A stretch of DNA of 64,000 nucleotides, taken from JAJFUV01 sp964561215. Lineage in GTDB: Bacteria; Acidobacteriota; Terriglobia; Bryobacterales; Bryobacteraceae. The stretch is from positions 45,105-109,104 of the forward strand of contig CAZLOS010000006.1 of the NCBI GenBank assembly GCA_964561215.1. Reading direction: 5' to 3'. The notes beneath the pieces are model-generated. The model saw only the letters and a list, made by a program, of their open reading frames with translations. It was not told the DNA's origin and ran no database searches. The stretch's first letter is position 1. Each line of letters starts with the position of its first letter. Position numbers and translations under genes: made by a program. Of the stretch, positions 1 to 9,149 are shown piece after piece.

Positions 1-543
1 CGTCCACCCGGTGTTCTCACCCGTGACGCCCGTAGGACCACGCTCGGGGACTTTCTCCGCGACGTGTATGTCGTCCTTCAACGCTTCGGCGCTTTCGGGC
101 GTGGTCTCGACCAGGTTCAGCACGCGCTGCGGCCCGGCCGTGAGATTGTAGGCCTCGACGACCGCGGGAACCCCCGTGTCGATCATCACTCGGAAGTGGC
201 TGTTGCCCAGTTCGACGCGCCGCATGCCCACCCTTCGCAGCACGATCGGGTTGCGGAACTTCGGTGCGCTCGGCTGGCAACAGGAGATCCGGTAGACGGG
301 TAGCTCGCCGGGAATGAGCGAACCTGGAATCAGCAACTCGTTTCCCGCTATCTGCCAGGGGAGTTCCTCGCCCTTCGCGCCGGCCACAGTGAACGGACCG
401 GGCGCACCCCCCAGTTTGTCGAACGGTATGGCGACGACTTCGTTCGTCCGCCGGTAGAGCCCCGTGGGCTCCTCCAGCCGCACCGTCCAGACTTCAGCCG
501 CCCCCAGTGGCAGGCACAAAAGCACAGCAGCAAGTGATCGCAT
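1..543 (-). CDS. Exported protein of unknown function, 3' end outside window
   Basis: An open frame of 181 codons runs off the left edge; it starts at an ATG read on the minus strand at 543. The first 16 residues (MRSLAAVLLCLPLGAA) form a short Sec-type signal peptide, so the product is probably exported. The visible part looks like a beta-rich domain, with proline/glycine-spaced hydrophobic strands and a Cys-Cys pair near residue 87. I do not recognise the family. It is divergent from murQ with only 31 bases between start codons, so their promoters must overlap. The frame is real rather than a shadow because it has a signal peptide and is uninterrupted to the window edge. Confidence 0.7.
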   Translation of the reverse strand, partial: MRSLAAVLLCLPLGAAEVWTVRLEEPTGLYRRTNEVVAIPFDKLGGAPGPFTVAGAKGEELPWQIAGNELLIPGSLIPGELPVYRISCCQPSAPKFRNPIVLRRVGMRRVELGNSHFRVMIDTGVPAVVEAYNLTAGPQRVLNLVETTPESAEALKDDIHVAEKVPERGPTGVTGENTGWT

Positions 544-560
544 CGGCAGCGCCCTTTTAC

Positions 561-566
561 GATAAT
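561..566 (+). promoter_or_regulatory. Candidate -10 box of murQ, near-leaderless
   Basis: GATAAT lies 8 bases before the murQ ATG and no Shine-Dalgarno sequence is visible. If it is the -10 box, transcription would begin at or next to the start codon. This is inference from spacing alone. Confidence 0.3.
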
Positions 567-574
567 AGTCTTGC

Positions 575-1486
575 ATGATCGAGAACCTCCTGACCGAGCA
601 GCGCAATCCGGCGTCGGCGGACATCGATGCCGTGTCCACCGAAGAAATGCTCGGCGTGATGAACGGCGAGGACCGCAAGGTGGCCGACGCGGTGGCCAAG
701 GAAATACCTGCCATCGCCAAAGCTGTGGACGCCATCGCGGCGGCCATGGCGAAAGGCGGGCGGCTGTTCTATATCGGAGCCGGCACCAGCGGGCGATTAG
801 GCGTGTTGGACGCCTCTGAATGCCGGCCCACTTTCAGCGTGCCGGCCGAAATGGTGCAAGGCATCATGGCGGGCGGCATGGAAGCGCTGTACAAGGCGAC
901 GGAAGCCAGCGAAGACGACGCGGAAGCCGGCGCGCGCGATCTTGTGGCGCGCGGGTTCACCCCGGCCGACTCGCTGGTGGGCATTGCCGCGAGCGGCCGC
1001 ACCCCTTACGTGCTCGGGGCCGTTCGCGCAGCCAGGAAGATGGGCGCTGTCACCGCCGGCATCAGTTGCACGCCAGACTCTGAGCTGAGCCGCGCCGTGG
1101 AGTTCCCCATCGCGCCCACGCCGGGGCCCGAGATCGTCGCCGGTTCGACGAGGCTCAAGGCCGGGACCGCCACCAAGCTGGTGTTGAACATGATCTCGAC
1201 CGGGGTCATGATCCGGCTCGGCTATGTCTACGGCAACCTGATGGTGAACGTACAGCCGAGCAACGAGAAGCTTGTGGACCGCGCGCGGCGCATCATCTCG
1301 GCCGCCGCCGGCGTCGAGTACGCCCGCGCGGGCGAGCTGCTCGAAGCCGGAGGCCGCAACGTGCCGGTCGCCATCGTCATGGCGAAGTTGAACGTCGCGC
1401 GCGAGGAAGCGGAGCGGCGGCTCGCTGCCGCCCGGGGCCGTCTGAGGGCGGCGATTGGAGAGGGGGGCGCCCAGGCGCGCCACTAA
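575..1486 (+). CDS. murQ: N-acetylmuramic acid 6-phosphate etherase
   Basis: Cleaves the lactyl ether of MurNAc-6-phosphate to GlcNAc-6-phosphate and D-lactate in cytoplasmic peptidoglycan recycling. The 303-residue length is usual for the family. The SIS-fold signature GAGTSGRLGVLDASEC occupies about residues 68-83 and is followed by PTF; E82 and E113 (in the ASED motif) sit where the two catalytic glutamates of MurQ are expected. The C-terminal helical region is present. murA begins 3 bases after its stop, so the two are co-transcribed, which joins recycling to the first committed step of precursor synthesis. No ribosome-binding site is visible; translation may be leaderless. Confidence 0.93.
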   Translation: MIENLLTEQRNPASADIDAVSTEEMLGVMNGEDRKVADAVAKEIPAIAKAVDAIAAAMAKGGRLFYIGAGTSGRLGVLDASECRPTFSVPAEMVQGIMAGGMEALYKATEASEDDAEAGARDLVARGFTPADSLVGIAASGRTPYVLGAVRAARKMGAVTAGISCTPDSELSRAVEFPIAPTPGPEIVAGSTRLKAGTATKLVLNMISTGVMIRLGYVYGNLMVNVQPSNEKLVDRARRIISAAAGVEYARAGELLEAGGRNVPVAIVMAKLNVAREEAERRLAAARGRLRAAIGEGGAQARH

Positions 1487-1489
1487 TTT

Positions 1490-2748
<1,259 letters not shown>

Positions 2749-2752
<4 letters not shown>

Positions 2753-3144
2753 GCACGCCGCCCGTACCGCCGCATAAGCATCACAGTCCCGGTTTTCTCG
2801 CCCTGGTTAACGACGCGAAGACGCGCGTCCGCGAGATTGATATCGAACAGTTCAAGCGCATGAGGAAGGCCGGCGAGAAGTTCCTGCTCGTCGACGTGCG
2901 CGAAGAAAGCGAGTTTGCCGCCGGGCACGCCGCCGGCGCCGTGCATCTCGGCAAGGGCATCATCGAACGCGACATCGAGACCCTTGTGCCGGATAGGTCG
3001 GCCTGCCTGGTGCTCTATTGCGGCGGAGGATTCCGCTCCGCCCTGGCCGGCGACAATCTGCGGAAGATGAGCTATACGAACGTCATTTCGCTCGATGGAG
3101 GCTGGAGGGCCTACGTGGGCGCAAACCTCCCCGTCGAGCGCTGA
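2749..3144 (+). CDS. Single-domain rhodanese-like protein
   Basis: A 131-residue cytoplasmic protein with one rhodanese domain spanning about residues 25-131. The VDVREESEFAAGH motif (48-60) and the active-site loop CGGGFRS (91-97), with Cys91 as the persulfide-forming residue, are intact, so sulfurtransferase activity is possible. The first 25 residues form a polar tail without a signal peptide. It overlaps murA by 4 bases and ends the operon. Its role beside cell-wall genes is unknown. It converges on the NYN-domain gene, with a hairpin between them. Confidence 0.88.
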
Positions 3145-3165
3145 TGCGGGCACGAATGTAAGCGG

Positions 3166-3190
3166 GGGCCCAGGGTTAAACCATGGGCCC
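3166..3190. terminator. Bidirectional hairpin between convergent genes
   Basis: A near-perfect inverted repeat with GGGCCCA and TGGGCCC arms; the inner bases also pair except for one mismatch. It lies between the convergent rhodanese and NYN genes and covers the TAA of the latter. There is no T-tract on either side, so it may stall polymerase or protect 3' ends rather than act as a classical intrinsic terminator. Confidence 0.45.
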
Positions 3191-4483
3191 GATGTGAACC
3201 GGAGCTTTCTTGCGCCGAGGCCGCGGCGTCCGCTTGGCGGCCGTTGAGCCTCCGGTCTTCGAGCCGGCCTTACGGCGCGTGGCTTTCTTGCGAGGCTTCG
3301 GCGGCTCGTCGACCGGAATAGCCGTGGGCTGTCCTTCCACGATAGGCTGCGGCTCGTCGGGCGGGGCCTCTTCTTCTTCCGCGGGGGCGGGCGCTTCCTC
3401 CGGCAACGCCGGCGGATAGAATTCCGCGCCCAGGTGCACCAGCAAGCCCTTTTCCTCGTCCGGCTCAATGCGCACAAGCAGCTTGTCCTGGGCGAAGTTG
3501 AGCAGCTCGGCGAATTCCTGGAAGCCGTAGTGGGTCGGATCGAACTGCGGATTCACCTCCCGCACCCACGCCGCCAAGTCGTCGGCGAGCACGCCGCTGT
3601 CCATCTCGATGCGGTGCGTCTCCAGCACATCCCTGAGCGTCGACAAAGCCTCGGCCGGATCCGCGACAGGCGTCTCGGGTTCCGCCGAGGGCTTCCGCCG
3701 GATGAGGTAGCGGCCTTCGCTGCCGCTCAGCTCTATATAGCCGGCGTTGCGCATCTTCTCGACGAAATCCGAAAAGCTTCCCGCGCCGTACGCCCTCTCG
3801 CTGAATCGCGAGTCGAGCTGCAGCATTGTCGACTTGAGCAGTCCGAGCTGCGGCTGCACGGAGCGGCGCTCGAGTACCTGCAAGGCCCTCTCCACCAGGG
3901 GCATGGCCTGGGCCAGGTCGAGCGGCGCGGGCTTCTGCCGCGGCGGGCGCTGGGATGGTTGTTGTTGCTGCTGCTGATGCTGCGAGCCGCGCGAACTCTT
4001 GTGCTGCGGGACATCATCGTCCAGCAGCGACTCGTAGCTGATGAACTCGTGGCAATTCTGCTGCAGAATCGTGCTGGTGAACGCCTTGCCTCCCACCACG
4101 AACACGGTCTTGCCGTAGGATTTCAGCTTGTTCACCAGCGGAATGAAATCGCTGTCGCCGCTCACAATGGCGAAAGCCGTTACGTTGGAGTGAGTGAAAG
4201 CCATCTCCAGCGCGTCGAGCGCAAGGTTGATATCGGCTCCGTTCTTGTCGCCGCGCGGAGACGGAATGCGCTGCACCATCTGGACGGCGTTCTCCGCCAT
4301 GCTGCGCGTGGCCGCTTCGCATCGCCCCCAATTGGCGTAAGCCAACTTGGAAACGATGTCGCCACGTTCTTTCAGCGCATTGAGCGCCACCGAAACATCG
4401 AATTCCCGTCGCAGCGTCGATTTCACGCCGATTTCGATGTTGTCAAAATCCACGAATACCGCGATGTTGAGTCTTTCTTGCAT
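3176..4483 (-). CDS. NYN-domain ribonuclease-like protein with two OST-HTH/LOTUS domains
   Basis: A 435-residue predicted cytoplasmic protein. Residues 4-155 form a NYN/PIN-like (LabA/DUF88) domain with the acidic metal-site pattern: FVDFDN (D12, D14), GADINLALD and VSGDSDF. A glutamine-rich linker (about 169-176) precedes two OST-HTH/LOTUS-type winged helices at roughly 190-265 and 280-352, then an acidic proline-rich stretch and a strongly basic tail (about 395-430). Family knowledge: NYN domains are RNA nucleases and LOTUS domains bind RNA, so an RNA-targeting nuclease is likely. The ATG at 4483 is chosen because GAGGAAGG precedes it by 2 bases; an in-frame ATG at 4576 would add 31 polar residues. 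The substrate is unknown. Confidence 0.85.
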   Translation of the reverse strand: MQERLNIAVFVDFDNIEIGVKSTLRREFDVSVALNALKERGDIVSKLAYANWGRCEAATRSMAENAVQMVQRIPSPRGDKNGADINLALDALEMAFTHSNVTAFAIVSGDSDFIPLVNKLKSYGKTVFVVGGKAFTSTILQQNCHEFISYESLLDDDVPQHKSSRGSQHQQQQQQPSQRPPRQKPAPLDLAQAMPLVERALQVLERRSVQPQLGLLKSTMLQLDSRFSERAYGAGSFSDFVEKMRNAGYIELSGSEGRYLIRRKPSAEPETPVADPAEALSTLRDVLETHRIEMDSGVLADDLAAWVREVNPQFDPTHYGFQEFAELLNFAQDKLLVRIEPDEEKGLLVHLGAEFYPPALPEEAPAPAEEEEAPPDEPQPIVEGQPTAIPVDEPPKPRKKATRRKAGSKTGGSTAAKRTPRPRRKKAPVHIGPMV

Positions 4484-4769
4484 CGCCTTCCTCTCTTCTT
4501 TGCCCGCGTGTTCACGAGTGCCGCGCGGATCCTCCGCGTGGCCTTGCGACGCGCACTCTTCAGGATGAGAATTCATCTATCGGGCGGCGACAATCCCAAT
4601 CGAGCGGCGGTTTCCGCGCCCGCTTCCACGCCGCACTGGCGGAGAGCACATCCATCGCACATTGGCTGTGCGCGCTCCGGCGGCTGGGACGTCGCAATCG
4701 GTGGATCACACCCCATCCACCACAACCATTGTAACGTGAGCGGGGCCGTTTGGTTTCAAGTATCAGGTG

Positions 4770-5096
4770 TCACCAGGTCACCGCCACGACGTCGTCATTC
4801 GCAGTGAAGTCGTCCTTGGCGGGGATCAACAGGATTCCATCCTCCTCGGGGCGCCCCGCTACGGCTTTCCCCGTGCGCAGCAGCACGGCCGACTTTGGCG
4901 CGCCGGGCCGCCTCCAACCACCGATCCGGATCGTGGTTCCGCGGATCGAACTGGTCGGCCAGGGCGTTATACTTTTTCGGCGGCCAGTACAGGTTTGGAG
5001 CGTTCATGTTCTTGAACATGCTCCAACCGATTTCAGCTTCCGCCGCACTGCCGGGCTCGCTGCGGCGAGCGACTGCATGAAGTTGCGTCGTCGCAT
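4770..5096 (-). pseudogene. GH29 alpha-L-fucosidase remnant with two internal deletions
   Basis: Three separated pieces of a GH29 protein are fused here. There is a leader of about 15 residues (MRRRNFMQSLAAASP). It is followed, in another frame, by about 51 residues matching residues 57-108 of the intact fucosidase at 7734-9110 (shared EIGW, WPP-KYNALAD and PRN motifs). Then, in a third frame, come 44 residues matching that enzyme's C-terminus and ending DDVVAVTW-stop. The nucleophile region is absent, so the copy is dead. It follows the GH38 gene by 10 bases, so GH38 is flanked by two GH29 paralogues, one intact and one excised. A weak hairpin (GGTGGA/TCCACC, 4700-4721) lies downstream. The rest of 4484-4769 shows nothing recognisable. 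Confidence 0.85.
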
Positions 5097-5106
5097 GAAC
5101 TCTCCA

Positions 5107-7737
5107 CTAGTAGTCTGGTTTGCCGGGATAGCCTTTCAAGTCCAATCGCCTGCGATACGCATCCAGCTTGCCGGGCGGGATTACGGCGTCCCATGCGCGG
5201 ATGGCGGGGGGCACGGCCACTCTCTTAGCGGTCGGGAAGCGCAGCGTGACAATCTGCTGCGGCTTCACGCCGAAGCGATACGTACCGGCGTTGCCGCGAA
5301 GCGCTTGCGCGTGCTCTCCCATCAGGTTTGTGCGGCGCGCGCTGTTGTGCGGGATCTTCAGGCAAACCTCGGCCTCGCCCGCCTCGCCATTCGATTCCGC
5401 CAGACGCACCTCGATGTCGTCGCCGACCCTCCGCATGGCTTCGACAATGACGTTTGCGGAGGTTTTCAGGAAGCTCCGCTCACTGCCGACAATCCGGCCC
5501 ACTTGCGCGATCGCAGGCGAGTTGAACTCCCAGGCGTGGCGTGCGATGCGAGACTGTTGCCAGGTCCCCGCGTGCGGCCAGATGGCGTAGGAAAACCTGC
5601 GCACGCCCTGGCCGGCCAGCGCCTCGTTGGGAAGGCCGCGATAGCTGCTTTGCGCATTCACCAGCGCCAGCGTGATGGTGTGGCCTTCGAACTCGTGACA
5701 GGTGAGGCCGCGATCGAACAGCGCCAGGCCACCGCCCGCCGCGAAGGTGTAGTCGGACCAGCGCACGCTGGGAGCCAAGGCATCGGAAAAACCGTAGAGC
5801 TTCTGATCGGCCGCCAGGAAGTAATCGAGCGGCCGCGCGACATGGCGCGGGTCTACGGTACTGAAACCGTACGGGATGCCACGAGTGCGTTCCACCACCG
5901 GCGGGAGTGGAAAGTCCGCTGTCACCAGCGTGTCGGGCGAGTGCAGATCGATGGTGGTGTCGAAATCGATGCGCGGGTAGCCGTCGTAAAGCGTGATGCG
6001 GCGCTCGACCCTGGAGCCGCCGATGAAGCCGGAACTCGCCACCAACGTGGTGGCAACCGGACCTCGCGCCACCTTCCACTTCACCGTGTAGTTTGAGCTG
6101 TTGTCCACGATCTTGCGCCTGGCACGCTGCGCCATCCAGTTGGCCGGATCCTTGACGACCCCCGCCACGCTCTCCGCCTGGATGACATTTGCCGGACCGC
6201 CAAGGTATTCCTTGCCGCTGGTACGGTCGCGCAGGCTGACAATGGCGCCGGTCACACGGTCGAACTTCACCGTATAGAACTTGGTCGCTATCGTATCTTC
6301 GAACGGAACCTCGGCCGGTGCCGGCACAGCGCCGGACTCGAGTGGGACGGACCGGACGCCGGTGGAAGGCTGACGCACCACGCAAATTGACCGTTCGTCG
6401 CGAGCCTGGCAGCCGAGTCCAACCGGGCGAGTGCCGGGTGGGGTGGCGATCTCGATGGGATCGTCGCGATCCCAATTCAGAGGATTAAAGAGGGCGATGC
6501 CGCGGCCATCGCGCGTGAACGCGCTCAAGCCATCGCTGAGGATCTTTCCGGCGTTGCGGTCGACGTAATCGAACCGGTCCTGTGCGTTCCAATGCTGGGC
6601 GCTGAAGAAGGGTGCGCCCGCGCCGGCTCCCCACAGAATGTTGCGATCCATGTTCATCAGCATCATGAGCCAGGCGTTGTAGAACGTCACGGAGGGGTAC
6701 GGCGCGCCGGCATCGAGGCTGCTCGCGGCCGAGAGCATTTCCGCAGCTTGAAGCGCATGCTCCGAGCGGCGATAGCGGCCCTTGACTTCGGGCATGTTCA
6801 TCCAGAACGCGTTGTAACTGCGGGCCGCGTCGCCCATGTATTCGGCCAGACGCGTCGTGCCTAGCCGCACCTCTTGCTTGAGCGCGTCCACGTAAGCGCC
6901 CGGAACGGCAAAGCGGAGGCGCATATCCGGGTAGCGACGCCGCCAGGTCTCGATCAACTCACTCGGATAGGATTCCCGCCTGGGCGCCAGGCTGTAATCG
7001 CCGCCACCCACCGGAACGAAAATGCTCGCCTGGCTGGGGCTGAACTGACGATCCTGCTCGAAAAACTCGCGCATTTTCTGCATCCCGGCATCGGTGAGCG
7101 GCTCCGCGGTCTTAAATATGCGGCTGGTGGAGGCGTAACCGCGGCCCAGGCAGACGGCCAGTGTGCGGCTGCCGTCTGCCGAGCGCCACCAGAAGGCCGA
7201 TTTCGGAGCGGGATTGTTGCGCGAGAAGAAGAGCGCCTCCAGTCCCAGGCCGCTCACGATCTGCGGCATCTGCCGGTGCACGCCGCAGACGTCGATCATC
7301 CAACTGAAGCGCGGACGTTTGCCAAAGACCTCATCGTACCAGCGCAGGCCGAGGACGCCCATCTGCACCAGGGCTTCGCCGCCGGAGAGGTTGACGGTCG
7401 GTTCGAGGAAAAAGCCGTTGACCAACTCCAGGCGGCCTTCCTTTACCTGGCTCTGGAGCTGCGCCATGCGCTCCGGCGCGAATTGCATCAGCACCATCAG
7501 GTTGGGAACCTCGGAAAACGCCATGGCGTAATTGGCATCCGCCGCCACGCGGTCCATGTGGCTCAAGTAGTTGTTCACCACGTGGCTGCGTTCGGAGTCG
7601 AAATCCACCAGCCAGCCGCTTACCGTACCGTGTGTGTTGGGCGCCAGGTACACGGTCAATGGACGCGGGCCGGCGCCCCACACCGCCACCACGCAAAGAA
7701 CGATGCAGCAAATGATCCTGCGTGCCATCTTTGTCAC
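5107..7737 (-). CDS. Exported GH38 alpha-mannosidase-like protein
   Basis: An 876-residue protein with an N-terminal signal segment (about residues 5-22), an N-terminal GH38-like barrel, a middle helical domain and long C-terminal beta domains. The region SWMIDVCGVHRQMPQI (145-160) matches the GH38 nucleophile segment, with D149 as candidate nucleophile. The canonical zinc site looks altered: the usual His-x-Asp appears as HGT (H36) and the late His-Asp motif as Arg-Asn near NMDRNILWG. The fold is therefore GH38, but the activity is uncertain. It starts at a GTG overlapping the GH29 stop (GTGA), with an ATG three codons in as alternative, so the two genes are coupled. The likely role is cleaving mannose-containing glycans in the periplasm. 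Confidence 0.82.
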   Translation of the reverse strand: MTKMARRIICCIVLCVVAVWGAGPRPLTVYLAPNTHGTVSGWLVDFDSERSHVVNNYLSHMDRVAADANYAMAFSEVPNLMVLMQFAPERMAQLQSQVKEGRLELVNGFFLEPTVNLSGGEALVQMGVLGLRWYDEVFGKRPRFSWMIDVCGVHRQMPQIVSGLGLEALFFSRNNPAPKSAFWWRSADGSRTLAVCLGRGYASTSRIFKTAEPLTDAGMQKMREFFEQDRQFSPSQASIFVPVGGGDYSLAPRRESYPSELIETWRRRYPDMRLRFAVPGAYVDALKQEVRLGTTRLAEYMGDAARSYNAFWMNMPEVKGRYRRSEHALQAAEMLSAASSLDAGAPYPSVTFYNAWLMMLMNMDRNILWGAGAGAPFFSAQHWNAQDRFDYVDRNAGKILSDGLSAFTRDGRGIALFNPLNWDRDDPIEIATPPGTRPVGLGCQARDERSICVVRQPSTGVRSVPLESGAVPAPAEVPFEDTIATKFYTVKFDRVTGAIVSLRDRTSGKEYLGGPANVIQAESVAGVVKDPANWMAQRARRKIVDNSSNYTVKWKVARGPVATTLVASSGFIGGSRVERRITLYDGYPRIDFDTTIDLHSPDTLVTADFPLPPVVERTRGIPYGFSTVDPRHVARPLDYFLAADQKLYGFSDALAPSVRWSDYTFAAGGGLALFDRGLTCHEFEGHTITLALVNAQSSYRGLPNEALAGQGVRRFSYAIWPHAGTWQQSRIARHAWEFNSPAIAQVGRIVGSERSFLKTSANVIVEAMRRVGDDIEVRLAESNGEAGEAEVCLKIPHNSARRTNLMGEHAQALRGNAGTYRFGVKPQQIVTLRFPTAKRVAVPPAIRAWDAVIPPGKLDAYRRRLDLKGYPGKPDY

Positions 7738-9110
7738 CAGGTCACGGCCACGACATCGTCAAGCGATGTGAAATCGCTTTGGGCAGGAGTGAGCACCACG
7801 TTCTCTGCTTCCCTGGTCCAGGGTATTGCTTTGCCCGTCCGAAGCATGGCGGCGGACTTCGGTGCCGCCACTCCTTTAAGCGTGGCGCAACGCTGGTTGG
7901 CCGTCAGGAAATGCACGAACCACGTGTTGCCTTTTATCGTCACGGGGGTGTCCACGCGGTCCGGGTACGGCCCGGCCTCAACTTCGTAGATCGAAACGGC
8001 GCCGTGCTTCATCCAGGCGGCCATCTCGTCGCAGATGGCATAGTAAGCCGGTGGCATGCTGCCGTCGCCCATCGGGCCGAAATCGGGGAGGTAATTGCCT
8101 CCCCAGGCCCGGTCGCGCGCCAGGCGCTCGATCAGGTGCGGGCCCGGCTTGCAGACCGCCTTGGGGCCGCGGTAGCTCCACCCCAGGCAGATCTGCTCGC
8201 ACTGCTCCCAATCGCCCGGAGGCCGGTGCGCCGGATCCTTGGCTTCGAGGTCGGTGTTGTAATCGCCCAGCGTTTTCGTGCCGCGCCAGGTCACATAACG
8301 ATCGTTCTGCACGATCTTGGGCTGCAGCTTGCGAACGTAGTCTTCCATTTCGCGGCCGTGGATGTCGACATCGTCGCGCCAGTCGTAGCCGTCCCACCAC
8401 AGCAGGTCGATCTGACCGTAGTTGGTCAGCAGTTCGGTGACCTGCCCTTTCACGTAAGCGTAGAACTGTTCGAAGTACTTCTTCTGAAGCTCCTTGATCG
8501 GCATGTCCACCCATTTCGGCTGGCCATAACGGGTGGGGAAGGTGTAGAGGAAGTTCGGGTCGCGCCGCGGGAAACTCTTGTGCGGCCAGCCCTTGGGGCA
8601 GTAATTCCAATCGGCGGGGCAATAGTAGAACCCGACCTTCAGTCCGTGCTTGCGGCAGGCCTCCACGTACGGCCGCACCAGGTCGCGGCCATTCATTTTC
8701 TGTTTGACGCCGAACTCGCCATAGTTACTCGGCCAGAGCGTGTAGCCGTCGCAATGTTTCACGGTAAGCACCGCATAACGGAAGCCGGCGCGTGCGGCGG
8801 CCGCCATCCACTTGTCCGGATTGTAGTTGCGAGGATTGAACCGGTCGGCTAACGCGTTGTATTTCTCCGGCGGCCAGAAGACGTTGGGCGGGTTCATGCT
8901 CTTGTACATACCCCAGCCGATTTCGACTTCTCCGACGCTGCAGGGCCCCCAATGGATGAACAGGCCCAGCGCGGCTTTGTGAAACCACGGTTGGATGTTT
9001 CCCTTGCGCACCGCGCCGGCTTTCTCGTAAGGATTCTGGGCGAAGGCCGAAAGACTCATGCCGGTAGCCAGGCTCTCAAGCAGACGACGGCGATTCATGG
9101 TTGTGTTCAT
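7734..9110 (-). CDS. Exported GH29 alpha-L-fucosidase
   Basis: A 458-residue family GH29 retaining fucosidase. Residues 1-25 form a signal peptide, and NRRR near the start suggests possible Tat export. Family motifs include GLFIHWG (49-55), KHCDGYTLWPS (118-128) and LLWWDG (236-241), whose D240 is the expected nucleophile. The ATG at 9110 follows a GAGAGG ribosome-binding site; an ATG at 9098 is also possible. The reading frame stays open upstream into a decayed TonB receptor, so a 980-codon open frame exists, but homology to GH29 begins only here. It is coupled to the GH38 gene by stop/start overlap; together they look like a small operon for fucose- and mannose-bearing glycans, probably under the adjacent LacI regulator. 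Confidence 0.88.
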   Translation of the reverse strand: MNTTMNRRRLLESLATGMSLSAFAQNPYEKAGAVRKGNIQPWFHKAALGLFIHWGPCSVGEVEIGWGMYKSMNPPNVFWPPEKYNALADRFNPRNYNPDKWMAAAARAGFRYAVLTVKHCDGYTLWPSNYGEFGVKQKMNGRDLVRPYVEACRKHGLKVGFYYCPADWNYCPKGWPHKSFPRRDPNFLYTFPTRYGQPKWVDMPIKELQKKYFEQFYAYVKGQVTELLTNYGQIDLLWWDGYDWRDDVDIHGREMEDYVRKLQPKIVQNDRYVTWRGTKTLGDYNTDLEAKDPAHRPPGDWEQCEQICLGWSYRGPKAVCKPGPHLIERLARDRAWGGNYLPDFGPMGDGSMPPAYYAICDEMAAWMKHGAVSIYEVEAGPYPDRVDTPVTIKGNTWFVHFLTANQRCATLKGVAAPKSAAMLRTGKAIPWTREAENVVLTPAQSDFTSLDDVVAVTW

Positions 9111-9149
9111 GCGAGACCTCTCAATTTTAAGAAAGGCCGCCGGCGCGCT

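Noticed and set aside
3434..4807. 457-codon plus-strand frame
   Set aside because: Antisense to the NYN-LOTUS gene; no recognisable motif.
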